37,144 nucleotides of DNA from Candidatus Woesearchaeota archaeon (GTDB lineage: Archaea; Nanobdellota; Nanobdellia; Woesearchaeales; GW2011-AR9), in assembly GCA_018670095.1 (NCBI GenBank), contig JABHRR010000062.1:1-37144 (forward strand), given 5' to 3'. Below the pieces are notes generated by a model. It saw only the letters and a program-made list of their open reading frames with translations. It was not told the DNA's origin and did not search any database. The position numbers and the translations under genes were made by a program. Of the stretch, positions 7,865-17,776 are shown in pieces (within the stretch, counting starts at the first letter, position 1; each line of letters opens with the position of its first letter).

Positions 7865-9043
7865 CTACTTCATGAAATCAATCCCAAGCTCATGTTCAAA
7901 AGATTCCTTCTGATTAGAGAAATATTGGTTCTCAGTGCCAAAAATTTGTTCAGAGCTCACTCCAGTAACAATAAGCATCGTTCTTACCGTCTTTTCAAGA
8001 TCTTTATAGATTTGTGCACCCCAAATAATTTTAGCTTTAGGATCAAGAGTATCGGCAATAGTTTCCACAATCTTTCTTGCTTCTTCTAAAGTTAAACTTT
8101 CACCACCAGAAATGTTAATCAAAGCACCAGTAGCGTTAGAAATATCAACATCAATCAAAGGATTAGCTAAAGCTTTTTGCACAGATTCTTCTGCACGATT
8201 ATCAGAATCAGATTCACCAACACCAATCAAAGCAACTCCTCCCTGACCCATAATCGCTTTAACATCAGCAAAGTCAAGGTTAACCAAACCAGCTTTAGTT
8301 ACCAATTCTGCAATTCCTTTCACGGCGTTTGTTAAAATTTCGTCAGCAACTTTAAATGCAGTTTGTAATGGTAAATTAGGAGCTAATTCCAACAACTTCT
8401 CGTTTGGAATAACAATCAAAGTGTTAATGTTCTGTTCCAACTTTTCCAAACCAATAAGAGCGTTTTCATGTCGGTGAGAACCTTCCATCATAAAAGGCAT
8501 TGTAACAATGGCCACACTTAAAATGCCCAATTTTTTAGCTAAATGAGCTACGAAAGGAGCACTACCAGTTCCAGTTCCGCCACCTAAACCGCAAGTGATG
8601 AAAATCATATCTGCGCCAGTGATTAATTTTTTAAGATCGTGTTCATTTTCTTTAGCTGCTTCTTCGCCAATTTTTGGATTTGAACCAGCACCAATACCGC
8701 CAGTTAATTCTTTACCAATCAGCAATTTCTTAGCAGCAGTAGTATACAACAAATCTTGAGCATCAGTATTAATAGCAATAGTTTCTACCCCTTTAACGCC
8801 AACTTCAGAAATTCTATTAATAGTATTATTTCCACCGCCACCACAACCGATAACTTTAATTCTGGTTTTTTGTGCTGCCAAAAGTTTTTCTAACTCTGCA
8901 TCAATATCAGCATTAGCTTTCTTATGAGAAATTTCTTCTGCCCGAACTGGATTAACAGGGGCAGCAGTTACTGGCTGTGGTCTAGCAGGTACAGCTTCTG
9001 TTTGTGTTTGATTAGTATAAGTATCTTGATTGTCGTATTCCAT
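7865..9043 (-). CDS. ftsZ: Cell division protein FtsZ
   Basis: GCGGGGNNTINR, GLGGGTGTGSAP tubulin signature, NLDFADVKAIM. Confidence 0.97.
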   Translation of the reverse strand: MEYDNQDTYTNQTQTEAVPARPQPVTAAPVNPVRAEEISHKKANADIDAELEKLLAAQKTRIKVIGCGGGGNNTINRISEVGVKGVETIAINTDAQDLLYTTAAKKLLIGKELTGGIGAGSNPKIGEEAAKENEHDLKKLITGADMIFITCGLGGGTGTGSAPFVAHLAKKLGILSVAIVTMPFMMEGSHRHENALIGLEKLEQNINTLIVIPNEKLLELAPNLPLQTAFKVADEILTNAVKGIAELVTKAGLVNLDFADVKAIMGQGGVALIGVGESDSDNRAEESVQKALANPLIDVDISNATGALINISGGESLTLEEARKIVETIADTLDPKAKIIWGAQIYKDLEKTVRTMLIVTGVSSEQIFGTENQYFSNQKESFEHELGIDFMK

Positions 9044-9138
9044 TTTATAAAATTACCCTCATCCCTTTTTTAATATAATCTCATATAAGAACTAATTTAT
9101 AAATATTGTTGTGCTGGGAAAGTGAGAATAAAAAATAA

Positions 9139-9843
9139 TCAATTATTCTCGTTAGTTTCTGCTACTACATTCTCAACAGGTTCCTTCTTCTCAGCAACAA
9201 ATTTAACTTCTTTCAATTTAGTTAATTCTACCAATTTCTTACCAACGGCATCCGTAAACTGTTCAGGAAGTTGCATTGGCAACTTAATTTCTGCTTTTTC
9301 TTCATTAACAGTAACATTAATCTTATCTTTTGGCATTCGCATCGAAGTACTTAAGAAAGTAATAATTTGTTCTTTAGGATCAGTTATCTTCTTATTAACT
9401 TTAACAACATAAGTTACTTCTTTACCAGCCAAAGGATGATTAAAGTTTACAATAACTCTACCACCAGAAACTCTCGTAATAGTTCCAGTTTCACCATCAG
9501 CTTCAATTTGTAAGCCTGGTTGTGGTTGCATATTATGTTCTTTAAATGCAGCGACAGGCATGATTTTCATTTTTTTAATGTCACGTTTACCAAAAGCTTC
9601 TCCTGCAGACAGTTTAACTTCAAATTCTTTACCTAATTCTTGATCAATAAGATTTTTATCTAAGCCAGGCAGGATTTGGTTTTCGCCAACACAAATAGTA
9701 GCGGGACCAAACTTCATTTTCTCTTTATAGAAACCATTGTCTTTAGCAACTTTTTCTTCAGTAGTATCAAATACAGAACCGTCTTCTAATTTACCAGTAT
9801 AATCTAATTCAATGAAATCATTTTCTTTTATTTTTTCAGTCAT
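9139..9843 (-). CDS. FKBP-type (SlyD-like) peptidyl-prolyl cis-trans isomerase
   Basis: DFIELDYTGKLEDGSVFDTT, VNFNHPLAGKEVTYVVKV; likely start MTEKIKEN at 9843. Confidence 0.92.
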   Translation of the reverse strand: MTEKIKENDFIELDYTGKLEDGSVFDTTEEKVAKDNGFYKEKMKFGPATICVGENQILPGLDKNLIDQELGKEFEVKLSAGEAFGKRDIKKMKIMPVAAFKEHNMQPQPGLQIEADGETGTITRVSGGRVIVNFNHPLAGKEVTYVVKVNKKITDPKEQIITFLSTSMRMPKDKINVTVNEEKAEIKLPMQLPEQFTDAVGKKLVELTKLKEVKFVAEKKEPVENVVAETNENN

Positions 9844-9865
9844 TTTTTCTCCTCTTATTTTAAGT

Positions 9866-10141
9866 TTAATCTTTATAAATTTTCTCTCCATTTTGTGGAG
9901 AATTTAAATAATTTCTAATAACCATTTGGTAATCAGTAACCACATTTTGCATTCTTCGACACCCATCCATTACCATCATCATCCCCCCAAGAAGAGTAAT
10001 GGTTTCGGCAACCAACGCATATTCCCCTTGAAAATCAAAAATTTGTTTAGCAAAAATAACAACTCCCCCTACTGCAACCTCGGCAGCATAAGGCAAAAGA
10101 GAACTTTCTTTTTTTACAAGTTTTTCAAGTTTATCTGTCAT
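9866..10141 (-). CDS. Small membrane protein, unknown function
   Basis: 91 aa with hydrophobic segments; start overlaps end of cmk. Confidence 0.65.
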   Translation of the reverse strand: MTDKLEKLVKKESSLLPYAAEVAVGGVVIFAKQIFDFQGEYALVAETITLLGGMMMVMDGCRRMQNVVTDYQMVIRNYLNSPQNGEKIYKD

Positions 10142-10677
10142 TTTTTCTCCTCAATAAACTTAATTATTTTCTCAGCAACTTCTTCTGCTGGAATTTCAGT
10201 TGTATCAACAACTAAATCATAATTATTATGGTCATAATAATTCAAATTATAATAATCCAGATATCTTTTAATCTCAGATGCTCTTCTGTTTTTAATATTT
10301 TCTAATGTTGCATTTAAGTCCGTATTATATTTTTCATCCGTTCGACCTTCTTTAAAGATTCTTTTTGCCGCTTCTTCATCAGTTACATCTAAGAAGATTT
10401 TAATGGAATTAGGAATGAAATGCCAGCCCAATCTTGCATCGATAATGAAGTTGTCTTCATCTTTTCCAAGCTTGATTTGATAGTCATCTAATTCTTTATC
10501 AACAGAACGATCAGTTTCTGCTAACTTACTCAGTTCAAGAAGAGTTACTTCTCGTTTAGCAGCAATCTCACGCATAAAGTCGCCAGTAGAATAATGTTTT
10601 AAATTGAATTTCTGAACTAGAATCTTTGCCACAGTACTTTTTCCTGAACCCAGAGCACCAGAGATTGTTATTATCAT
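10138..10677 (-). CDS. cmk: Archaeal-type cytidylate kinase
   Basis: P-loop SGALGSGKST, YSTGDFMREIA, FIIDARLGWHF. Confidence 0.87.
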   Translation of the reverse strand: MIITISGALGSGKSTVAKILVQKFNLKHYSTGDFMREIAAKREVTLLELSKLAETDRSVDKELDDYQIKLGKDEDNFIIDARLGWHFIPNSIKIFLDVTDEEAAKRIFKEGRTDEKYNTDLNATLENIKNRRASEIKRYLDYYNLNYYDHNNYDLVVDTTEIPAEEVAEKIIKFIEEKK

Positions 10678-10711
10678 TGTTTTGTTATAATTTTAAGTTA
10701 TATAAAAATCT

Positions 10712-11407
10712 TTACCTTATCTTTTCATAATCTGAATCTTTTAAATCAGAAAAATAATTCTTCGCCCATTCTTTAATCCAAAAAGTAGTGGCTTTAGTTA
10801 AACCCCATTGTTTAAATCTACGCATAGATGTGGTTACTTTAGTATCAATACACTTAAAGTTTTTATTAGTGTGACGTTTCAAATTAATGATCAATTTCCG
10901 ATGCTCTTTAACAATAATTTCTGGATAGCCATTGACGGCATTAAAATCTTCTTTGCGACAAATTAATACTCCACTACAACCATGATATAAATTAGTAGAA
11001 TGATATAGGTTCTTGAATCCCATGGCAAATTTAAACTTAAACTTTTTGTCTTCAGGTTGAACTTTAGTTGTTGCTACAACATGTTCTTCCATGAAAGAAT
11101 CTTTGATTTTTTGTAAAGAATCTTCTTCCAAAGTAGTGTCTGCATCTAAAAACAATAAAATTTCACCATAAGCAAATTTCACCCCAAAATTCCTGGCTTT
11201 AGAAACGTTTGCTTCTGAAATTGAGAAATGTTTTAGTTTATCATTAGTTCTCTTATTAACAATTTCTTCTGTTTTATCTGTACAGCCATTACTAACGACA
11301 ATTGCTTCATAATTCTGATAAGTTTGCTGTTTAATAGAATGGAGAGTCTTCTTAATATAGTTCTCTTCGTTATGTGCAGGAATAATTATAGATATCTTCG
11401 GGTCCAT
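10712..11407 (-). CDS. Glycosyltransferase family 2
   Basis: ISIIIPAHNEENYI, FLDADTTLE. Confidence 0.9.
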   Translation of the reverse strand: MDPKISIIIPAHNEENYIKKTLHSIKQQTYQNYEAIVVSNGCTDKTEEIVNKRTNDKLKHFSISEANVSKARNFGVKFAYGEILLFLDADTTLEEDSLQKIKDSFMEEHVVATTKVQPEDKKFKFKFAMGFKNLYHSTNLYHGCSGVLICRKEDFNAVNGYPEIIVKEHRKLIINLKRHTNKNFKCIDTKVTTSMRRFKQWGLTKATTFWIKEWAKNYFSDLKDSDYEKIR

Positions 11408-11517
11408 TCTTCTTTTTTGTTATTAGTAACCGGTTGCTTTTTAAATATTTATTGTTCTGGGATATCTATACTTGAAATGTATAAAGTATAAAAAGGATTA
11501 CGCATTAGTTATTTATA

Positions 11518-12351
11518 ATGACAAATCAACCAGAAAATAGCTTAACAAAGGCAGAGAGAAAAACTAGAGCCAGGTTCAACCAAGTAATGCGAGATTTAGA
11601 AGCCGATGGGGTAACTTATAATTATTGGGGAGAAGATGCTAACTTAGAAACAATGTTTAGAGGAGAAAAAACAAGATGTTTTATGCAAGACTTAATGATG
11701 CCTCCACCGTTTATGTATATGTTTAAAAATTTTTCAAGTAAAGAAAAAATCCCCTTAGAGATTAAAGAACAATTAACAGAAAACTTAGGACAAAAAGTAG
11801 AAGATATTTTTGCTTATGCTCAAAATTGTCAGGGTTTAACAATTCCTGTTCCCGAGGGATATTTGGCAGAGGATGATTTTATTGACATTGCGAGAATTTA
11901 TCTCACCAAGATTTTTGGGGGAGAAGGCAGTAGAAAAGTAATAGAACACGTTGCAGATAGTTTAGAGATTGTGGATGATACGAGATTACGAATATCTAAA
12001 TCACTAAAAGCAGAAGTGGCTTTGACCACTTATTTATTGAACCAAATTATTTTTGAAGAAAAAAAAGCAGATTACTTTTATGTTGTAAATAATGAGTTAT
12101 CTTTCCCTATTGGAGATAAATTAAATAAATTAGGACAGATGGATCCAGAATCTTTGGTAACGGGATACATGACAGACGTAGATGTTGAAAAATTTGAACC
12201 GCCATTGGGGAATATAGTCTTATTATCAAAGTTAGGTACAAGAATGATAGTAACTGAGAGTTTAAGAGAAAAATTATTTTCTGGAGAAGTTCCCCCACAC
12301 AAGTTTGGAGATTTATATCAAGTGCATGAACTAAGACAAAAAATCAATTAA
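11518..12351 (+). CDS. Hypothetical protein, 277 aa
   Basis: Long ORF with no recognised motif; convergent with the GH-like gene. Confidence 0.7.
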   Translation: MTNQPENSLTKAERKTRARFNQVMRDLEADGVTYNYWGEDANLETMFRGEKTRCFMQDLMMPPPFMYMFKNFSSKEKIPLEIKEQLTENLGQKVEDIFAYAQNCQGLTIPVPEGYLAEDDFIDIARIYLTKIFGGEGSRKVIEHVADSLEIVDDTRLRISKSLKAEVALTTYLLNQIIFEEKKADYFYVVNNELSFPIGDKLNKLGQMDPESLVTGYMTDVDVEKFEPPLGNIVLLSKLGTRMIVTESLREKLFSGEVPPHKFGDLYQVHELRQKIN

Positions 12352-12353
12352 TT

Positions 12354-13436
12354 CTACAAAGTCAAGTAATTAGCTGCCCATAACATACCAGAGTCACAGT
12401 AATAATAAATACTGCTGAACGGTTTGCCTTTAGAATTGAACACTTCTAAATAATTTTGATGTTTCTCAATCATTTCTGTATAAGCGTCTTTATACTCTCT
12501 AGCTTTTTCTTTATCAACTTGCTGAGCCAATTTAATGAACAACGGTCCCATATGGGTCCAGATTGCGTCAGATTCATAATTTCTCATAAACAATTCTTGC
12601 CAGACAAACTTAACTTTATTTCTGCTGTTAGTATATTTCAAAGGCAATGGTTGATCCAAACCGGCTTTGTTGATTTTTTGTAAAGAGGATCTTAGCATCT
12701 CTTTATCAGTTGTAATTCCAAGAATGAAAGGAAACAAATTAGCATCACCGGCAACATAATCTTGTCTAGATAAATCATCATAGAAATACATGCCATTCCA
12801 GAAATGTCTTTTAATCAAAGCAGGATAATCAAATTGTTTAAAGGGGTTTTCTAATTTCATTTCACTCAAATCTCTAGAAAGCATCGCTAACATACAATTA
12901 TCATAACAGGAACTTTTTCTTAAAGCAAAATCTTTCATGGAAGAGAAATGTTTTTCTGGATCTACTAAACCAGTATGTTCATTGACAACATTCTTAAAGA
13001 ATTTTCTGATTTGGTTGTTTAAGAAAAGTTTGTAATGGTGATAAGGAAATTTTGAAGCTTTAATACTATGGATTAACCATGGTAAAGAATCAACTGCTTC
13101 GGTAGGGAAATCATAAGTTCTACCTCCAGGAGTAATGGTAGTAGTGATTTTATTATAATGTTTAAAACGGTTCAATGCATATCTGATGGTTTGATGAACT
13201 TCTTTCTCATAATTCAATTTCATTAACGAACCGACACACCAACCAAAATCTCTACTCCAGAATTGTTTAAAATTTCCGGTTGAGGTTTGAAAGAATCTTC
13301 CGTTCCAGCAATCTTTAACAATATTTTCGCAAATTTGTTTCGCTGTCCCTTCATATTTCTTTTTAATAAGTCTATTCTTCCAGCTACTGAAGAATACTCT
13401 AGGAGTTTCTGTTAAGTATATGCTTATCCCCACCAT
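12354..13436 (-). CDS. Six-hairpin (alpha/alpha)6 glycoside hydrolase-like protein (GH15/debranching-like)
   Basis: GNFKQFWSRDFGWCVGSLMKL, YDFPTEAVDSLPWL, QDYVAGDANLFPFILGI. Confidence 0.6.
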   Translation of the reverse strand: MVGISIYLTETPRVFFSSWKNRLIKKKYEGTAKQICENIVKDCWNGRFFQTSTGNFKQFWSRDFGWCVGSLMKLNYEKEVHQTIRYALNRFKHYNKITTTITPGGRTYDFPTEAVDSLPWLIHSIKASKFPYHHYKLFLNNQIRKFFKNVVNEHTGLVDPEKHFSSMKDFALRKSSCYDNCMLAMLSRDLSEMKLENPFKQFDYPALIKRHFWNGMYFYDDLSRQDYVAGDANLFPFILGITTDKEMLRSSLQKINKAGLDQPLPLKYTNSRNKVKFVWQELFMRNYESDAIWTHMGPLFIKLAQQVDKEKAREYKDAYTEMIEKHQNYLEVFNSKGKPFSSIYYYCDSGMLWAANYLTL

Positions 13437-13477
13437 ATTTAATGTAGAATCGAATTAGTATAAATATTTATTGGAAA

Positions 13478-14260
13478 TTATTTTACCAACTTAGCATTAA
13501 GAAAGTTATCTGTCCATTCTTTAACTTCTGGTCGATCTGCAAAAGGATTCATGCCACGAGAATCATCACAAAAAGCAAAGTTTAGTAAATAGGCGGCAAC
13601 AGTTTCTGCTAACTCTTCATTGATAGCGGTTAATAAGTTTTCAGGATTGAATTTATTATCTGCAGTTCTATAAGTAGAAGAGTAATGTGAAATAGGAGAG
13701 TGATTTTCTGCCAGATTAGCGAACTGATGAACATATTGAAAAGCATCCACAACAGTTCCGTCTGGTAATTTTAAATTATAATTTTGAAAATAAAGTGCAG
13801 GAGCATTAATTGTATGTGCTAATTCGTGTACAAACCCTTCTGTAAGGATAATTTTTTTAACATCTTCAGAACAAGCTTCTGGACTTATTTGATATAACCA
13901 AATGTTAGTATAATCTGGCCACCCTTTTCTGGTAACTTCATGAAATGAAGGAATAATTGCTGTTGGAGAAATTGCTTCTTCTAAATTAGTTGTAGGTACT
14001 GGGTTAGAATCAGTAGAATCTGAATGAAACCAAGTTTCTGGCTTACCAATAATATACTTTAACAATGATCGTTCTCTTGCCTGTTCAGGGAAAAGATGTA
14101 AAAGAGCTGCTAATTCGGAAGTAGGTAATTGAATCTGTTCTCTGTTCCGAGTTCTGAAACCAAAAGGTTGATTTGTTGCTTGAGGAAGTCTAGCAAGTAG
14201 TTCTTCTTTATTTTGTTCATACCAAGCAATGGTATTCTTCATATCAAATCCTAACGTCAT
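13478..14260 (-). CDS. Putative zincin metallopeptidase-like protein
   Basis: GFVHELAHTI (HEXXH at 13814-13828) plus downstream Glu-rich helix NEELAETVAAYLL. Confidence 0.6.
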   Translation of the reverse strand: MTLGFDMKNTIAWYEQNKEELLARLPQATNQPFGFRTRNREQIQLPTSELAALLHLFPEQARERSLLKYIIGKPETWFHSDSTDSNPVPTTNLEEAISPTAIIPSFHEVTRKGWPDYTNIWLYQISPEACSEDVKKIILTEGFVHELAHTINAPALYFQNYNLKLPDGTVVDAFQYVHQFANLAENHSPISHYSSTYRTADNKFNPENLLTAINEELAETVAAYLLNFAFCDDSRGMNPFADRPEVKEWTDNFLNAKLVK

Positions 14261-14309
14261 TCTTTCTTACCTTTAGTTTTTTTCATCATTATTATTTTAA
14301 ATATCATTT

Positions 14310-14990
14310 TCAATCAAATAAATATGTTGGATGTTCTGTTACTTGCCAGGATTCACCATCGAAGTTTGCTTCATCAACTTGATTTAATTTTTCTCTATCT
14401 AAACCAGAATATTTTCTAAAGTTAAAATTACGATAATTCCAGATAGTGAAATCTCTTCTTTTCTTTGATTTCAAATTATGTTCTAATCCCATATGTCCTG
14501 CACCATATACCATACCAATCTTAGGTTTTTCTTTCCCAGAGATTTCTCTAACTCTTGGAACAACAAACTCTTCAATATTTCTAGCGTTAGTTGCATTTCT
14601 TGCTTCAATAAGTGAGGTTTGAGTTAATAAAGAATAAGATGAGACTAATTGACTGATAGTATTATTAATAGGGGATTTTGATAAAGAAAAATAAACCAAA
14701 GGCAAATATATTGGAGAACCAACTACTTCAGTAAGAACACTAAATAGAAGATTACTAACATCGACATCAGTTCCAAAAACAGGAACCTGATTATTTTTAC
14801 AAAAATCTAAAGGCATTTGATATTGAGGATCATCACCACCAAAAAGATAATCGCCTAATTTATATCCACTGGTTTCAATTATCATAGAATCAATCCCTTC
14901 AAAGATAGAGACTTGAGTATTTCTAGCTTCATGAGTACTTAACTGTAAGACATAATCTGCATTATCTGTAGAGAATAATCTATACGCCAT
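14310..14990 (-). CDS. TraB/TIKI-like protein (tentative)
   Basis: LSTHEARNTQVSIFEGIDSMIIETSG, ARNATNARNIEEF, GMVYGAGHMGLEHNL resemble TraB motifs; likely start MAYRLF at 14990. Confidence 0.5.
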   Translation of the reverse strand: MAYRLFSTDNADYVLQLSTHEARNTQVSIFEGIDSMIIETSGYKLGDYLFGGDDPQYQMPLDFCKNNQVPVFGTDVDVSNLLFSVLTEVVGSPIYLPLVYFSLSKSPINNTISQLVSSYSLLTQTSLIEARNATNARNIEEFVVPRVREISGKEKPKIGMVYGAGHMGLEHNLKSKKRRDFTIWNYRNFNFRKYSGLDREKLNQVDEANFDGESWQVTEHPTYLFD

Positions 14991-15609
14991 CTTTCTTCCC
15001 CTTAGCTTTCTTCTTAGCAACTTTTCTAGCAATATGAATTGGTTCCGGCATCTTATGTGGGAACTGGATAGTTTTAGAAACAATGTTTAATGTTGATCCT
15101 AAAGTAATTAAATGTCCAGGGGCAACGTAAACCGGATTAGCATGTTCTCTGGTTTTAATTTCAAAACCAACATGATCACGTTGATCAAATATTTTTCCGT
15201 TTTCAACTTTACCGAAAGGTAATTTTTGCGTTACACCAATGGTAGGTTTGTTTAACGCCAATCCCAGATGGGCGGCCATGCCAAACTTTCGCGGATGGTT
15301 AACGCCTAGCCCGTTAACTAAAATAACGTCCGGTTCTTCATCTAACAAATTATATGCTTCAATAATTGCCGGCATTTCTCGATATGCTTGAAACCCTGCT
15401 CGATATGGTAACGGATTTGATAAGGAATAAGTTTTCTTTTCAACAAATTCTAAAGAAGGATATTTACAAACAACAACAGCAGCAAGAACACTATTCTCAG
15501 TTGGAACACAATCTATTCCTGCAATAGTTTTCACTTTATCGAAATCGTCATGCAGTTGTATTTTTCTAGCAAGTTTTGCTTGCTCTCTCTTTAGTTCGTA
15601 TAAGTCCAT
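14980..15609 (-). CDS. nfi: Endonuclease V homologue
   Basis: GIDCV, PYRAGFQAYREMPAI, NGLGVNHPRKFGMAAHLGL, PTIGVTQK; likely start MDLYELK at 15609. Confidence 0.85.
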   Translation of the reverse strand: MDLYELKREQAKLARKIQLHDDFDKVKTIAGIDCVPTENSVLAAVVVCKYPSLEFVEKKTYSLSNPLPYRAGFQAYREMPAIIEAYNLLDEEPDVILVNGLGVNHPRKFGMAAHLGLALNKPTIGVTQKLPFGKVENGKIFDQRDHVGFEIKTREHANPVYVAPGHLITLGSTLNIVSKTIQFPHKMPEPIHIARKVAKKKAKGKKDGV

Positions 15610-15610
15610 T

Positions 15611-16354
15611 TTATCTGAATTCCTCTCTTCGTGGATTGTATGCTTTCCAAAGTTCAAAATCTTGAGTTTCAGAAGGAGCAACAATATCACTAATCCCATT
15701 TTTTACGACAACTTGATACCAAGAATAAATTTTTGTCACAAAACTTTTAAAGTCTTGAGTATAAAAGTGTTTGATGTCAATTCCAGTAATAACACTGTTA
15801 TTATAGACTAAATCGTCAGACCATTTATCAGCACGAATTCCATCAATAAAAAGACATTCTCCGGCATGATTATTTTGATTCATATATTTTGTATTTTCTA
15901 AAGCAAACAAACGAGGATTATGTCCAATACCAGGAAAATCTGATTCAGCAACATTAAGAAAATCAAATTGGTAATAAAGTGCGGGATTGGCATCCATAGT
16001 TTGTTTTAAACTAGCAAAATCGTCTTTAGTCAATCTTTCATCTGCATCTAGAACAAAAGCTTTTGAAGTCTGTACTTGTTGAAGAGAAAAGTTCCTGGCA
16101 TCAGCATAGCCTTGAAATGGATGATCTAAAACTGTTAAGTTAGGATATCTCGCTTCTAATTCTTCCAGAGTTTCTCGAGTACCATCTTTTGATCCAGTGT
16201 CAACGATAACTGCTTCTTCAACAAATGGAACTGTGCTTTCAATAAAGTCAATAATACCACCGGCAGGATTCATCATTTCATCTCGCACGATAGCAGCAAG
16301 ACTTACGTCTGGCAGAACTGTTTGTGGGGTTGCTATTGCTATATTTGATTCCAT
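15611..16354 (-). CDS. Glycosyltransferase family 2
   Basis: SLAAIVRDEM, VIVDTGSKDGTRE, FVLDADERLT. Confidence 0.88.
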   Translation of the reverse strand: MESNIAIATPQTVLPDVSLAAIVRDEMMNPAGGIIDFIESTVPFVEEAVIVDTGSKDGTRETLEELEARYPNLTVLDHPFQGYADARNFSLQQVQTSKAFVLDADERLTKDDFASLKQTMDANPALYYQFDFLNVAESDFPGIGHNPRLFALENTKYMNQNNHAGECLFIDGIRADKWSDDLVYNNSVITGIDIKHFYTQDFKSFVTKIYSWYQVVVKNGISDIVAPSETQDFELWKAYNPRREEFR

Positions 16355-16472
16355 TAATTCACCTGTTTTATGTTATAGATACTTCAGAATACTAGTTATT
16401 TATAAATGTTTTGTTACTTGGGAGTGGTTGTTTATTGGAAAAGTTTATAAAAGCGAGAATTTTTTAAGAATT

Positions 16473-17261
16473 ATGTCCAATAAAGATGATAATCCAGAAA
16501 ACCCAAAAAAAGAAGAGAACTTAGAAAAGAAAACAGAATCCGAATATAATTATCTAAGTGACAAAGGACAAGAATGGAGAGTTTCTCTTGTTAATGGAGT
16601 AAGAAGAAATCATTTATATGAGTTCTTGGGAACTGTTTTTATGAGAACTCTGTTCTTTGCAGGAATCTTACTAACACAATATGGAAGAGAATCACTAAAA
16701 GACCCAAATATTAGAAAAATGTTTTTTGATAAAAAATACAGAACCGGTTTTTCTGAAGGATCAATATTTCAAAACCCATTATATTTCCCTAATAAAAATG
16801 GAAGTTCATTAACAAAATTAGAAGCAAGGGCAGGAAGTTGGGTAAGTTATGATTTTAAAAAACCATCAACCTCAAAAATTGGTGGCAAAAGAAAAACTGG
16901 AAAATTGAATTCATTTTTATTAGATGAAATAAAAGATAACCCAAAAGAACTTTATACACCTGATTATACATTTGATTGGTTTAAGTTTGAACATGTCTAT
17001 AGTCTTGAATGTCCTTCAATGACTTATTTAGAAGAACATGGTTTAATGGAACAAAAAACATATCGGGAGGCTTATCAAAGAATGGGAAAATATGAACAAT
17101 ATGCACAAGCAATAGAAGTTCTTGGAATTGCAGAAAAACCAGTATTTCAAATTACTCCAAAAGGAAATAGTTTAATTATGCTTTTAGGTGATGGGGGAGA
17201 CAAAGTTCCCAAAAGAAAAGAAGTAAAAAAATTAGTTTTAGCTGATAACAAAATATACTGA
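16473..17261 (+). CDS. Hypothetical protein with one probable TM segment, charged N-terminus
   Basis: Start MSNKDDNPENPKKEEN at 16473; the upstream extension in the track overlaps the GT2 gene antisense. Confidence 0.65.
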   Translation: MSNKDDNPENPKKEENLEKKTESEYNYLSDKGQEWRVSLVNGVRRNHLYEFLGTVFMRTLFFAGILLTQYGRESLKDPNIRKMFFDKKYRTGFSEGSIFQNPLYFPNKNGSSLTKLEARAGSWVSYDFKKPSTSKIGGKRKTGKLNSFLLDEIKDNPKELYTPDYTFDWFKFEHVYSLECPSMTYLEEHGLMEQKTYREAYQRMGKYEQYAQAIEVLGIAEKPVFQITPKGNSLIMLLGDGGDKVPKRKEVKKLVLADNKIY

Positions 17262-17314
17262 GTAACTAATTCTTCATCCAAAAACTTATATAATCCATTC
17301 TCTTTCAATATTAA

Positions 17315-17776
17315 ATGATGAACAAAAGAGGGATATCGCCATTAATTGCAACTTTATTATTAATTTCTTTTGCAATAGCGATTGGAGTAGTAGTGATGAA
17401 TTTTGGTCAGGCACAAGTAGAATTAGAAGCAAAGTGTCCAATCAATATTGGATTAAAATTATCTAAAATAAGTGGAGAGAAGCAATTCTGTTATGATGCT
17501 GATAAAAAAGAAATTTCTTTCAATGTAGAAAACGGAGTTAACATTAATGTAGAAGGATTAGTAGTTAACGTGATTGGATCTCAACAAGCACAATCTTTTG
17601 AATTAAATGATGCTAAGATAACTAAAGCAGGTGTTTATGATGGAAAAGTTTCTTACGATTCTTCTAGTGGCGGAGAATTGCGACAGATTAAAATCACTCC
17701 AAAAATAGTTTTACATGATAATGAAGAAATTTGTACAGATAAAGCTTTAGTGGTTGAAGAAATTAGGCCTTGTTAA
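17315..17776 (+). CDS. Archaeal type IV pilin-like protein with class III signal peptide
   Basis: MNKRGISPLIATLLLISFAIAIGVVVM N-terminus; TATA-like element upstream. Confidence 0.85.
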   Translation: MMNKRGISPLIATLLLISFAIAIGVVVMNFGQAQVELEAKCPINIGLKLSKISGEKQFCYDADKKEISFNVENGVNINVEGLVVNVIGSQQAQSFELNDAKITKAGVYDGKVSYDSSSGGELRQIKITPKIVLHDNEEICTDKALVVEEIRPC

